Below, piece by piece: positions 25,039 through 32,545 of a stretch of DNA of 41,427 bases. The notes under the pieces are model-generated. The model was not told the DNA's origin, did not search any database, and saw only the letters and a program-made list of their open reading frames with translations. Every line of letters begins with the position of its first letter. The stretch's first letter is position 1. Source of the DNA: Acidimicrobiia bacterium. GTDB taxonomy: Bacteria > Actinomycetota > Acidimicrobiia > Acidimicrobiales > Aldehydirespiratoraceae. The position numbers and the translations under genes are program-made. The stretch lies in the NCBI GenBank assembly GCA_003231645.1, contig QIIW01000121.1:1-41427 (forward strand), written 5' to 3'.

Positions 25039-25923
25039 GTGACTCAAACCGATGACTTCGAGCGCACCCCCGGCGGGGCGGTGCTGATGGACGGCAAGCG
25101 ACTGCGTGACGAAATCGTCGCCGATCTCAGAGCCGAAATCGAAAGCCTGGGCAACCCAACCATCACGCTCGCCACCGTGCTGGTCGGCAGCGACAAGCCG
25201 AGCCGGATCTATGTACGGAACAAGCGCCGCAAGGCCGAGGAGTCGGGCCTGGTGTCGCGCCATGTCGAACTCGATGCCGACTGCACCCAAGACGATGTCG
25301 AGTCGACGGTGCGTGTACTGGTCGACGACCCGACCGTCCATGGCATCCTGGTGCAGCTCCCATTGCCCGATGGGCTCGACGCCGAACGGGTGCTCGATCT
25401 GATTCCGCCCGAAAAGGATGTCGACGGTCTGACCGAGCGATCGATGGGCCGGCTGGTCAGGGGCCGCCCCGGGCTCGTGCCGTGCACGCCGCTTGGTGTG
25501 ATGCGCCTGCTCGACCGGTACGGCGTGCCGACGAGTGGCAAACGCGCCGTCGTGATCGGCAGATCGACCCTGGTCGGTCTCCCGCAGGTGCTCCTGCTCG
25601 GTCGCAAGGGCGTCGACGCCACGCCGACGCTCGCCCACAGTCGTACCACCGATCTCGCCGCCCAGTGCCGCGAGGCCGACATCATCGTCGCCGCCGCCGG
25701 AATGGCCGGACTGGTCACCGCAGAATTCGTGCGGCCCGGTGCGGCGGTACTCGATGTGGGAATCTCCCGAACCGAGAGCGGCATCGTCGGTGATGTCGAT
25801 TTCGATGGTGTCGAGAAGGTGGCAGGGGCGATCACCCCCATGCCGGGCGGTACCGGACCCATGACCATCGGCTGTCTGATGCAGAACACACTGCTGGCGG
25901 CCAGGCTCCAGGGCGTGGTCTGA
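25039..25923 (+). CDS. folD: FolD, methylene-THF dehydrogenase/methenyl-THF cyclohydrolase
   Basis: A 294-residue bifunctional cytoplasmic enzyme interconverting 5,10-methylene-, 5,10-methenyl- and 10-formyl-THF with NADP(H). The visible motifs are YVRNK with its catalytic Lys, LVQLPLPDG, PPEKDVDG, PCTPLGVMRLL, the nucleotide-binding GRSTLVGLP, and PGGTGPMTIG. Length is normal. The GTG at 25039 is chosen over an earlier ATG at 24976, which adds non-homologous sequence. With Fhs (29836-31533) it forms the formate-to-methylene-THF arm. It diverges from the helicase gene and is convergent with the DUF1015 gene. Confidence 0.93.
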   Translation: MTQTDDFERTPGGAVLMDGKRLRDEIVADLRAEIESLGNPTITLATVLVGSDKPSRIYVRNKRRKAEESGLVSRHVELDADCTQDDVESTVRVLVDDPTVHGILVQLPLPDGLDAERVLDLIPPEKDVDGLTERSMGRLVRGRPGLVPCTPLGVMRLLDRYGVPTSGKRAVVIGRSTLVGLPQVLLLGRKGVDATPTLAHSRTTDLAAQCREADIIVAAAGMAGLVTAEFVRPGAAVLDVGISRTESGIVGDVDFDGVEKVAGAITPMPGGTGPMTIGCLMQNTLLAARLQGVV

Positions 25924-25932
25924 GGGCCGGAG

Positions 25933-27180
25933 CTAAGAGGGCGGCAGGTGGCTGGTGGCGCCACAGCCGAGCACACGAAGGATGATCCCCGACCGCGGCT
26001 TCGGCGCGAAGTAGGACGACTTGGGCGGCATGAGTTCGCCGGCCTCGGCCACCGCCATCAGATCGGCGATGTCGGTGGGGTAGACGAGGAAACCGACGGA
26101 TCGATCGGCGTCGCACCGTTTCACCAGTTCGTCGATCCCCGAGGGTGCCGGCACATAGTCGACACCACTCTTCTCACCCAGTTCGTCGATACCCATCACG
26201 TTGCCGATCACGTCACGTCGGAGGCGTTCCACGTCGAGGGAATCCAATGCGGATGGGTAGTCGACATGGTTGAGCCTCAGCTTCCACCAACGCCCGCCGG
26301 AGTAGACGCCGATTACACCCCGTTCGGTCGGTTCGGCCTCGTCGGCATTGGCCAGCGCGGTGACCGAGCCGACCGACTCCAGCGCGGCCACCAGAGCCTC
26401 GGCCGTGTCGAGTCCGTGGCTCGGCGAGCGTCGGTGGAACGCCTCGACGCGCAACTCCTTGTCCGGGAACAGGACGGCCAGCGTGCGCGCAAAGGCAGGA
26501 TCGCCGGGATGGGCGTCGCGTCCGGCGATCGCAGCCGCGGAGCGATGGTGACCGTCGGTGACGTAGACGATCTCATCGGACAACATGACCTCGGCTGAGG
26601 TGGTGTCGTCGTCGTCCAACGTCCAGATCCGGTGGCGGACACCCTCGACAACATGGTCGACATCGGGTTTGGAGTCCGATGCTCTCGCCAGCAGGAGTTG
26701 GAGATCCGGGTTGGCGCGATGGGTCAGGGCGATCGGTGACGACGCGGCACCGACCACCTCGAGGTGGTGGCCGAGCAGTTGGGCACGCTCGGGCCTGACG
26801 TTCTCGTGGGTGAGGACCCGACCGTCGAACAGTCCGTCGATGTCGAGGGCACCCACCAGGCCGGTCTGGGAATGGTCCTGGTGGCTGAGTCGGTAGACGT
26901 AGAACGTCGGTCGGCCGGTGGGCGCGAACGCGTCGGCGTCGAGGATGCGGGTGAGGGTGGCCGCACCCTGGGCCAGAAGCTCCTCGTCGGAGGGGTCCTC
27001 GTCCTCCCGGGTGTCCTCGCGCGACCGGGTGACGCCGAGAAAGTTGTACGGGTCGGTTTCGACGATGGCGCGGCGTTGTTCGGGGGACTTGGCGTCGTAT
27101 GCGCCCGCGACCACCCGATCGGCCCACTCGGGCCTGATCAGCCAACCGGCGAACGGTGCGAACAGAGACCGGGCGCTCAT
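25933..27180 (-). CDS. DUF1015-family protein coupled to serA
   Basis: A 415-residue protein with the family marks PFAGWLIRPEWADRVVAGAYD (N-terminal), DPYNFLGVTR, a central VYVTDGHHRSAAA (~residues 210-222) and a closing MPPKSSYFAPKPRSGIILR. The function of the family is not settled; the DGHHR segment resembles ParB/Srx-like nucleotide-binding sites, and some archaeal relatives of that fold phosphorylate free serine. The ATG at 27180 overlaps the stop of serA as ATGA, so the two are translated together. The pairing with serA argues for a role in serine metabolism. There is no membrane segment. Confidence 0.8.
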   Translation of the reverse strand: MSARSLFAPFAGWLIRPEWADRVVAGAYDAKSPEQRRAIVETDPYNFLGVTRSREDTREDEDPSDEELLAQGAATLTRILDADAFAPTGRPTFYVYRLSHQDHSQTGLVGALDIDGLFDGRVLTHENVRPERAQLLGHHLEVVGAASSPIALTHRANPDLQLLLARASDSKPDVDHVVEGVRHRIWTLDDDDTTSAEVMLSDEIVYVTDGHHRSAAAIAGRDAHPGDPAFARTLAVLFPDKELRVEAFHRRSPSHGLDTAEALVAALESVGSVTALANADEAEPTERGVIGVYSGGRWWKLRLNHVDYPSALDSLDVERLRRDVIGNVMGIDELGEKSGVDYVPAPSGIDELVKRCDADRSVGFLVYPTDIADLMAVAEAGELMPPKSSYFAPKPRSGIILRVLGCGATSHLPPS

Positions 27181-28382
27181 GAAGCGGTGACGGATGTCTG
27201 GATCACATCGGTTATCGCCTGGATCGCCTCGACGGTCGCCCGTGGCACCGACCGGTCGACATCGATCGTCGCGACCGCCGCGGTGGAGCCGGTGAACACG
27301 CGGTTCTGCATGTTGGAGATGTTGAGATCGGCCTCCCGAAGGACACCGAGCACCGCGGCGAGCACTCCGACCTTGTCGCGGTGACGCACGGTGAGCGTCG
27401 CGGCGCGCGGCGGAACGTCCTCGAGGTTGACACAGTTGGCCACCTCGCCGCGCCGGTACGAGTCGATGGCGTCGATGGTGCCGTCGGCGACCGCGGCCTG
27501 AGCCTGATCGGTCGATGCCCCCACGTGGTGTGTCGCCACGACGTTGGGGTGTCTGGCCAGGGCGGAGTCGAAGTCGCCCGCACCACCGGCGGGCTCGTCG
27601 GCGAACACGTCGAGCCCGGCCCTGATACCGCGGCGGTCCATGGCATCGATCAGAGCCGCTTCGTCGACGACGTTGCCGCGAGAGGTGTTGATCAGCGTGG
27701 CGCCGTCGCGCATCCTGGCGAGGAAGGCGGCGTCGACCATGCCCTTGGTGGACTCGGCCCCGGGCACATGGAGGCTGACGATGTCAGCCGTGCCGAGGAG
27801 CTCGTCGATCGTGTCGACGAACGTGACGCCGGCCTCTTCGGCCCGTTGGACGGCCGCCGTCGACCGCTCGGGATTGGCGACGGCGATCACCGACATGCCG
27901 AACCCGGTCGCCCGGTCGGCTACCGCAACACCGATGTCACCGAGACCGATGATGGCGAGCGTGCGGCCGTAAAGGCCCATGGCCTTGGAGTAGGTCGACT
28001 TGTTCCAGCGGCCGCCCCGGGTATCGGCGGTCGAATCGGCGATGTGGCGGTCGACGCTGATCATCAACCCCAGGGCGAGTTCGGCCACCGCCAATGCGTT
28101 GCGGCCGGGGACGTTGCAGACGAATATGCCGAGCTCGGCCGCCCGAACACAGTCGATGGTGTTGGTGCCGGCGCCGGCGCGCACGATCAAGCCGAGCCGG
28201 TCGGCGGCGTCGAGGGCCGCGGCGTCGACCTTGGTGGAGCGAACCACGAGCACTTCGGCGTCGGCGATGTGCTCGGCCAGACTGTCGGCGGTCAGCTCGG
28301 GTTTGACGACCACTTCATCACCGGCAGCCTCGAGTCGTTCGACGGCTTCGTCGGGCAGTCGATCGGCGAGAAGTACTTTCAT
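27177..28382 (-). CDS. serA: D-3-phosphoglycerate dehydrogenase-type enzyme with ACT domain
   Basis: A 401-residue 2-hydroxyacid dehydrogenase that would oxidise 3-phosphoglycerate in the first step of serine synthesis. Visible: a substrate-domain VRAGAGTNTID, the NAD-binding AIIGLGDIGVAVAD, catalytic Arg in NTSRGNVVDEAAL, Glu in FADEP, and His in THHVGAST. The last ~75 residues are an ACT domain (VGVLAAVLGVLREADLNISNMQNR), normally the serine-feedback site. It lacks the extra ~120-residue domain of the long mycobacterial type, so this is the short form. The ATG at 28382 starts MKVLLADRL. The IclR-type palindrome at 28432-28448 lies 49 bases upstream. Confidence 0.9.
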   Translation of the reverse strand: MKVLLADRLPDEAVERLEAAGDEVVVKPELTADSLAEHIADAEVLVVRSTKVDAAALDAADRLGLIVRAGAGTNTIDCVRAAELGIFVCNVPGRNALAVAELALGLMISVDRHIADSTADTRGGRWNKSTYSKAMGLYGRTLAIIGLGDIGVAVADRATGFGMSVIAVANPERSTAAVQRAEEAGVTFVDTIDELLGTADIVSLHVPGAESTKGMVDAAFLARMRDGATLINTSRGNVVDEAALIDAMDRRGIRAGLDVFADEPAGGAGDFDSALARHPNVVATHHVGASTDQAQAAVADGTIDAIDSYRRGEVANCVNLEDVPPRAATLTVRHRDKVGVLAAVLGVLREADLNISNMQNRVFTGSTAAVATIDVDRSVPRATVEAIQAITDVIQTSVTAS

Positions 28383-28431
28383 CGTGGTCTCCACGGCGAG
28401 GGACGCCATCTCGGTCTTGCATCGCGGAACG

Positions 28432-28448
28432 GTTCCGTATGCCGGAAT
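28432..28448. promoter_or_regulatory. IclR-type operator A (serA/folC divergent region)
   Basis: GTTCCGTATGCCGGAAT: five-base arms GTTCC and GGAAT around a seven-base spacer. It lies 49 bases upstream of serA and 99 bases upstream of the divergent folC start. The same pattern recurs at 31628 and 32518; the spacer is GTATGCC here and GTATGGT at 31628. Confidence 0.7.
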
Positions 28449-28547
28449 AACTTTATCGTCGGGTATGTCAGCGGCCGGAGGGGGCAAAGGCGGCTCCCGG
28501 CCTAATCTCGGCGAGCATCGTCCTACAAGAGACCCAGCCACGCCCAC

Positions 28548-29843
28548 ATGGTCAAACTCCCACCTTCAGTGTCGGGATCGCAAACCGACCCACCGTCGAG
28601 CCCGACCGAATTCCGGGTCTGGCTCGACTCGTTGACCGCCACTCGCGCTCCTCGCGGGGCGGAGGGGCTCGCTCATGCCCGAGGTTTCTTCGCCATGTTG
28701 GGTAGTCCCCAGAACCGAGTACCGGCCGTACACATCGTCGGTACGGCGGGGAAAGGAACGACCGCCCATCTGATCACCCGACGGCTCGTGGCCGACGGGC
28801 TCACGGTGGCCACCCACATGTCGCCCCACGTGTACGACCCCAGGGAGCGTTTCACCATCGACGGCGGTCTTCCCGACTGGCCGACGGTCCTGGCCGGCGC
28901 CGCCGAGGTCTTCGACGCGGCCCGGCGAACCCGTCGCTCAACCGGGCGGACCCCCGGCTACTTCTCGGCGTCAATCGCGATGTCGTGGATACTCGGCCGC
29001 CGAGCAGGCACCGACATGCTGGTTGTCGAGGCCGGAATCGGTGGACGATTCGATGCCACCAACGTCATCGACCGGGCCGACCGGATCGTGGTCGTCACCC
29101 CGGTGGGGCTCGACCACACCGATGTCCTGGGATCCACGGTCGGTGAGATCGCAGTCGAGAAGGCCACCGTGGTGGCGGGGAGCGCGGGCGTGGTGGTGGC
29201 GCCACAATCCGAACCGGTCGTCGCTTCGGTCGTGGCCGTCGCGGCGGAAACGGCCGGTGTTGATGTCACCATGGTCGAAGCGTCATCGAGCGGAGACTGG
29301 CGTCTTGAAGCCGAGGCCACCGCGGCCGCGGTCGAGGCGATTGTCACCGGGCGGTCGGCACCCGTCACCATGCCCCGGTGCCTGCCTCCCGGGCGGCTGG
29401 AGAGAGTCGATGCCCTGGATCGCTTGTTCATTCTTGACGGAGCCCACAACGCAACCAAACTCGGTGGTCTGGCCGATGTCCTGAACCGCGACCCGCCCGG
29501 TCCGGTGCGGTGCGTGATCGCCGCGATCGGCAAGGGCAAGGATCTCGAGTCGTGCGCCCTCGCCCTCTCACGTCTCGCCCCCATGGTCATCGCCACCGGC
29601 TTCGATACCGACCCCGGCGGTTCGGGCCCGGCCCCGAGATCGTGGCCGGCCCGAGAATTGGCCCGTACGGTGTCCGAGCTGTCGTCGGCCACACGCGTGA
29701 CCGTCGCCCACCGACCCGTCGACGCCATCGATGCGGCGCTTCGCAACACCGACGAGGGCGACGTGGTCGTGGTGACCGGATCGTTCTTCCACCTCGCCGA
29801 TGTGCGGCGGGCGGTGTCGGTTTCAGCCGACCGACTCAGCTGA
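28548..29843 (+). CDS. folC: FolC, folylpolyglutamate synthase/dihydrofolate synthase
   Basis: A 431-residue Mur-ligase-type enzyme that adds glutamate to folates using ATP. The motifs are the P-loop VGTAGKGTTAH, the metal-site VEAGIGGRFDATNVI, LDHTDVLGSTVGEIAVEKA, and ILDGAHNATK in the C-terminal domain. Residues 1-~20 are a non-conserved tail. It starts at ATG 28548, diverging from serA across the palindrome at 28432, and ends overlapping the convergent fhs by eight bases. Both genes share the palindrome CTCAGCTGAG, so both end in Leu-Ser-stop. Polyglutamylated folates retain one-carbon cofactors in the cell, fitting the fhs/folD neighbours. Confidence 0.88.
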   Translation: MVKLPPSVSGSQTDPPSSPTEFRVWLDSLTATRAPRGAEGLAHARGFFAMLGSPQNRVPAVHIVGTAGKGTTAHLITRRLVADGLTVATHMSPHVYDPRERFTIDGGLPDWPTVLAGAAEVFDAARRTRRSTGRTPGYFSASIAMSWILGRRAGTDMLVVEAGIGGRFDATNVIDRADRIVVVTPVGLDHTDVLGSTVGEIAVEKATVVAGSAGVVVAPQSEPVVASVVAVAAETAGVDVTMVEASSSGDWRLEAEATAAAVEAIVTGRSAPVTMPRCLPPGRLERVDALDRLFILDGAHNATKLGGLADVLNRDPPGPVRCVIAAIGKGKDLESCALALSRLAPMVIATGFDTDPGGSGPAPRSWPARELARTVSELSSATRVTVAHRPVDAIDAALRNTDEGDVVVVTGSFFHLADVRRAVSVSADRLS

Positions 29844-31533
29844 GGCCGACTATGTTCCCGTCGGCGTCGATGTCGATCGACTTGGCCGCCGGAGACTTGC
29901 CGAGCCCGGGCATGGTGCGCATGTCACCGCAGATCGGGTAGATGAACCCGGCACCGACCGATGCCCTCACCTCACGCACCGGCAGCGTCCACCCGGTGGG
30001 TGCACCCTTGAGCTTCGGATCGTGCGACAGCGACAGATGAGTCTTGGCGATGCACACCGGCAGGTCGGCGAACCCGGCGTTGGTGAAGGTGGCCAACTGC
30101 TTCTCGGCCTGCGGTGAGTACTCGACCCCGTCGGCACCGTAGACCTTGGTGGCCACGGCGTGGATCTTGTCCTTGAGCGGCATCTCGTCCGGGTAGAGCA
30201 TCCGGAACTCGCTCGGCTCGGCGGCGGCTTCGGCGACGGCTTCGGCGAGTTCGATGGCGCCCTTGCCACCGAGTGGGAAATGGTTGGTCACCGCGGCCCG
30301 GGCGCCGTACTCCTCGGCGATCTCGCGGATGGCTGCAACGTCCGCATCGTGGTCACCGGGGAACACGTTGATGGCCACCACCGGCGTGGCCCCGTGAAGG
30401 CGCATGTTCGCGAGTTGCTTGCGCAGGTTGTCGCCGCCCATGTGGACCTCGTCGGGGTTCTCGGCGAGCAGCGCCTCGGGCAGGGGCTTGCCGGCCACGA
30501 TCTTGTGGTGGCCGGAGTGGGCCTTGAGTCCTCGCACCGTGGCGACCAGCACGGCGGCATCGGGGGCGAGGCCCGAGTAGCGGCACTTGATGTTGAAGAA
30601 GCGTTCGGCGCCCATGTCGGCGCCGAAGCCCGCTTCGGTGAGAAGGAAGTCACCGGTGTGGATACCGATCTGATCGGCGACGATCGACGAATTTCCGGTG
30701 GCGATGTTGCCGAACGGGCCGGTGTGGACGAGGGCGGCGGTGCCTTCGAGAGTCTGCATCAGGTTCGGTTTGATGGCCTCACGCAGCAGCACGGCCATGG
30801 CTCCGGCCACGCCGATCTCCTCGGCCGTCACCGGCGTCGAGGCCTTGGTGTATCCGACCACGATGCGGCCGAGCCGGGCCCGCAGGTCCTGGAGGGATGA
30901 GCACAGGGCGAGAGCGGCCATGACCTCGGAGGCCGCGGTGATGTCGAAGCCGGTCTCGCGGGGGATGCCGTCGAGTCGTCCGCCGAGGCCGATGGTGATG
31001 TTGCGCAGCGCCCGGTCGTTGACGTCGAGCACTCGCCGCCAGGTGATGTTGTGGATGTCGAGGCCGAGATCGTTGCCGTGATAGAGGTGGGCGTCGACCA
31101 TGGCCGAGCAGAGATTGTGGGCCGCGGTCACCGCGTGCATGTCGCCGGTGAGATGCAGGTTGAACAGGTCCATCGGCACGACCTGGCTGTAGCCGCCGCC
31201 GGCGGCACCGCCCTTGATGCCGAAGGTCGGTCCCATCGACGGCTGGCGGATGGCGATCGTGGCCGATTTGCCTATGTATTGAAAGGCCTGACCGAGACCA
31301 ACGGTGGTGGTGGTCTTGCCTTCGCCGAGCGGGGTCGGGGTGATGGCTGAGACAACCACATAGGCGGCGCGGGGCCGGTCGCCCATCTGCTCGATGGCAT
31401 CGAGTGGGATCTTGGCGGCACCCTTGCCGTACATCTCCAGTGAGTCGGTCGGGATTCCGGCCTCGGAGGCAATTTCGCTCAGTGGACGCAGCACCGCGTC
31501 GTTGGCAATTTCGAGGTCGCTTGGGAAGGGCAT
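29836..31533 (-). CDS. fhs: formate-tetrahydrofolate ligase
   Basis: A 565-residue cytoplasmic enzyme making 10-formyl-THF from formate, ATP and THF. The P-loop TPTPLGEGKTTT (65-76) is present, as are QPSMGPTFGIKGGAAGGGYSQ, NLHLTGDMHA, and the C-terminal PLPVCIAKTHLSLSHDP and SVGAGFIYPICGDMRTMPGLG segments. The size equals that of well-known Fhs enzymes. The ATG at 31533 has no strong ribosome site. An IclR-type palindrome lies 95 bases upstream. With FolD it delivers formate into the folate pool, competing with or complementing formate oxidation by the nearby dehydrogenase. Confidence 0.95.
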   Translation of the reverse strand: MPFPSDLEIANDAVLRPLSEIASEAGIPTDSLEMYGKGAAKIPLDAIEQMGDRPRAAYVVVSAITPTPLGEGKTTTTVGLGQAFQYIGKSATIAIRQPSMGPTFGIKGGAAGGGYSQVVPMDLFNLHLTGDMHAVTAAHNLCSAMVDAHLYHGNDLGLDIHNITWRRVLDVNDRALRNITIGLGGRLDGIPRETGFDITAASEVMAALALCSSLQDLRARLGRIVVGYTKASTPVTAEEIGVAGAMAVLLREAIKPNLMQTLEGTAALVHTGPFGNIATGNSSIVADQIGIHTGDFLLTEAGFGADMGAERFFNIKCRYSGLAPDAAVLVATVRGLKAHSGHHKIVAGKPLPEALLAENPDEVHMGGDNLRKQLANMRLHGATPVVAINVFPGDHDADVAAIREIAEEYGARAAVTNHFPLGGKGAIELAEAVAEAAAEPSEFRMLYPDEMPLKDKIHAVATKVYGADGVEYSPQAEKQLATFTNAGFADLPVCIAKTHLSLSHDPKLKGAPTGWTLPVREVRASVGAGFIYPICGDMRTMPGLGKSPAAKSIDIDADGNIVGLS

Positions 31534-31610
31534 CGGTTCTCCGTGGGTCGGTGGCAGGAGCGAGCGGCTGCCGGGCGCGTCTGCGCCGCGCAGGCCACGG
31601 TAACAGATCG

Positions 31611-31653
31611 TTCTGGCTTACCGAGGCGTTCCGTATGGTGGAATTAGCCAGAA
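31611..31653. promoter_or_regulatory. IclR-type operator B in the fhs upstream region, with an outer inverted repeat
   Basis: The core site at 31628-31644 is GTTCCGTATGGTGGAAT, matching operator A in 14 of 17 positions. An outer perfect inverted repeat, TTCTGGCT (31611-31618) and AGCCAGAA (31646-31653), surrounds it but its centre is offset by four bases, so it may be a second recognition element. The region lies within the 210-base gap between iclR and fhs. I see no T-run that would make this an iclR terminator. The rest of the gap, 31654-31743, shows nothing I can name. Confidence 0.65.
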
Positions 31654-31743
31654 GCCATACTCCGCCGGCAGCCCTCCCTCGCGAAACCTGGGTGGCCACG
31701 ATTCTCGTAGGTCGGTCGCCCAGATTTCGGAGATGGTGGCGGG

Positions 31744-32490
31744 TCAGTCGGCGCCGAGGCTCTCGGACAGGGACCTGGCGGCGTCGACCACCTGGACGCC
31801 TATGTCGTGGGTGTGGCCGGGGTCGGGGAAGCGGTAGGCGGGGCCGTGGACGTGGATGGCGGCTTGGACCGTGCCCTCGGGCTCGATCACCGGGGCGGCC
31901 ACCGAGTTGATGCCCTCGGCGAATTCCTCGTAGACCCACGCGTAGCCGAGATCGCGGATCGTGGCGAGTCGTTCACGTATGGCATCGGGGTCGACCACGG
32001 TGTGGGTGGTCGAGACTTCGAGGGTTCGCTTCAGGTATTTGTCGAGCTTGGAACGGGGCCAGCGGGCCATGATCACCAGGCCCGACGAAACGGCGTGGAG
32101 CGGTGCCGACTCGCCGGTCCAGTCGCGAACCTGGATGTCGCTCACGGCCTCGACGTGTTCGAGGTAGTAGATCCTGCGACCGTCGAGCACCGAGACGCCG
32201 GCGGTTTCGCCGGTGCTTTCGACCAGGTCGATCAGATGGGGGCGGGCGCCGGCGACAAGGTTGCGGCCGGGTTGGGCGGCTCCGGCGATCTCGAGGAGTC
32301 CTTCGCCCAAGCGGTACTCGCCCCCGGGTTCATTCTGGGTGACCGCTCCCTGGTCATCGAGGGCGGCCAGCAGTCGGGCTACGGTCGACTTGGGGAGACT
32401 GACACGGTCGGCCAGATCGGTGACGCCGAGTGGGCCGACCGACAGCGCGCGGAGAATCGAGAATGCCCGCTCTATCGACTGCACCGACAT
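31744..32490 (-). CDS. IclR-family transcriptional regulator
   Basis: A 248-residue protein with an N-terminal winged helix-turn-helix (VQSIERAFSILRALSVG, then LGVTDLADRVSLPKSTVARLLAAL, ~1-45) and the IclR C-terminal GAF-like effector domain (GETAGVSVLDGRRIYYLEHVEA, PLHAVSSGLVIMA, YEEFAEGINSVAAPVIEPEG). The ATG at 32490 is chosen; sequence upstream in frame is inside the intergenic region holding operator C. Because GTTCC-N7-GGAAY sites lie before this gene, fhs and serA, it probably regulates all three and itself. The effector is unknown; formate, serine, glycine or a folate-linked metabolite are candidates by context. Confidence 0.9.
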   Translation of the reverse strand: MSVQSIERAFSILRALSVGPLGVTDLADRVSLPKSTVARLLAALDDQGAVTQNEPGGEYRLGEGLLEIAGAAQPGRNLVAGARPHLIDLVESTGETAGVSVLDGRRIYYLEHVEAVSDIQVRDWTGESAPLHAVSSGLVIMARWPRSKLDKYLKRTLEVSTTHTVVDPDAIRERLATIRDLGYAWVYEEFAEGINSVAAPVIEPEGTVQAAIHVHGPAYRFPDPGHTHDIGVQVVDAARSLSESLGAD

Positions 32491-32517
32491 GGCGGGAGGA
32501 TACCGCCTCGAGAGATT

Positions 32518-32534
32518 GTTCCACGATGCGGAAC
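32518..32534. promoter_or_regulatory. IclR-type operator C (upstream of iclR)
   Basis: GTTCCACGATGCGGAAC: perfect five-base arms, same seven-base spacing as operators A and B. It lies 28 bases before the iclR start, in the 55-base gap after proS, a position suited to autoregulation. Confidence 0.7.
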
Positions 32535-32545
32535 GCACCGGTGGG

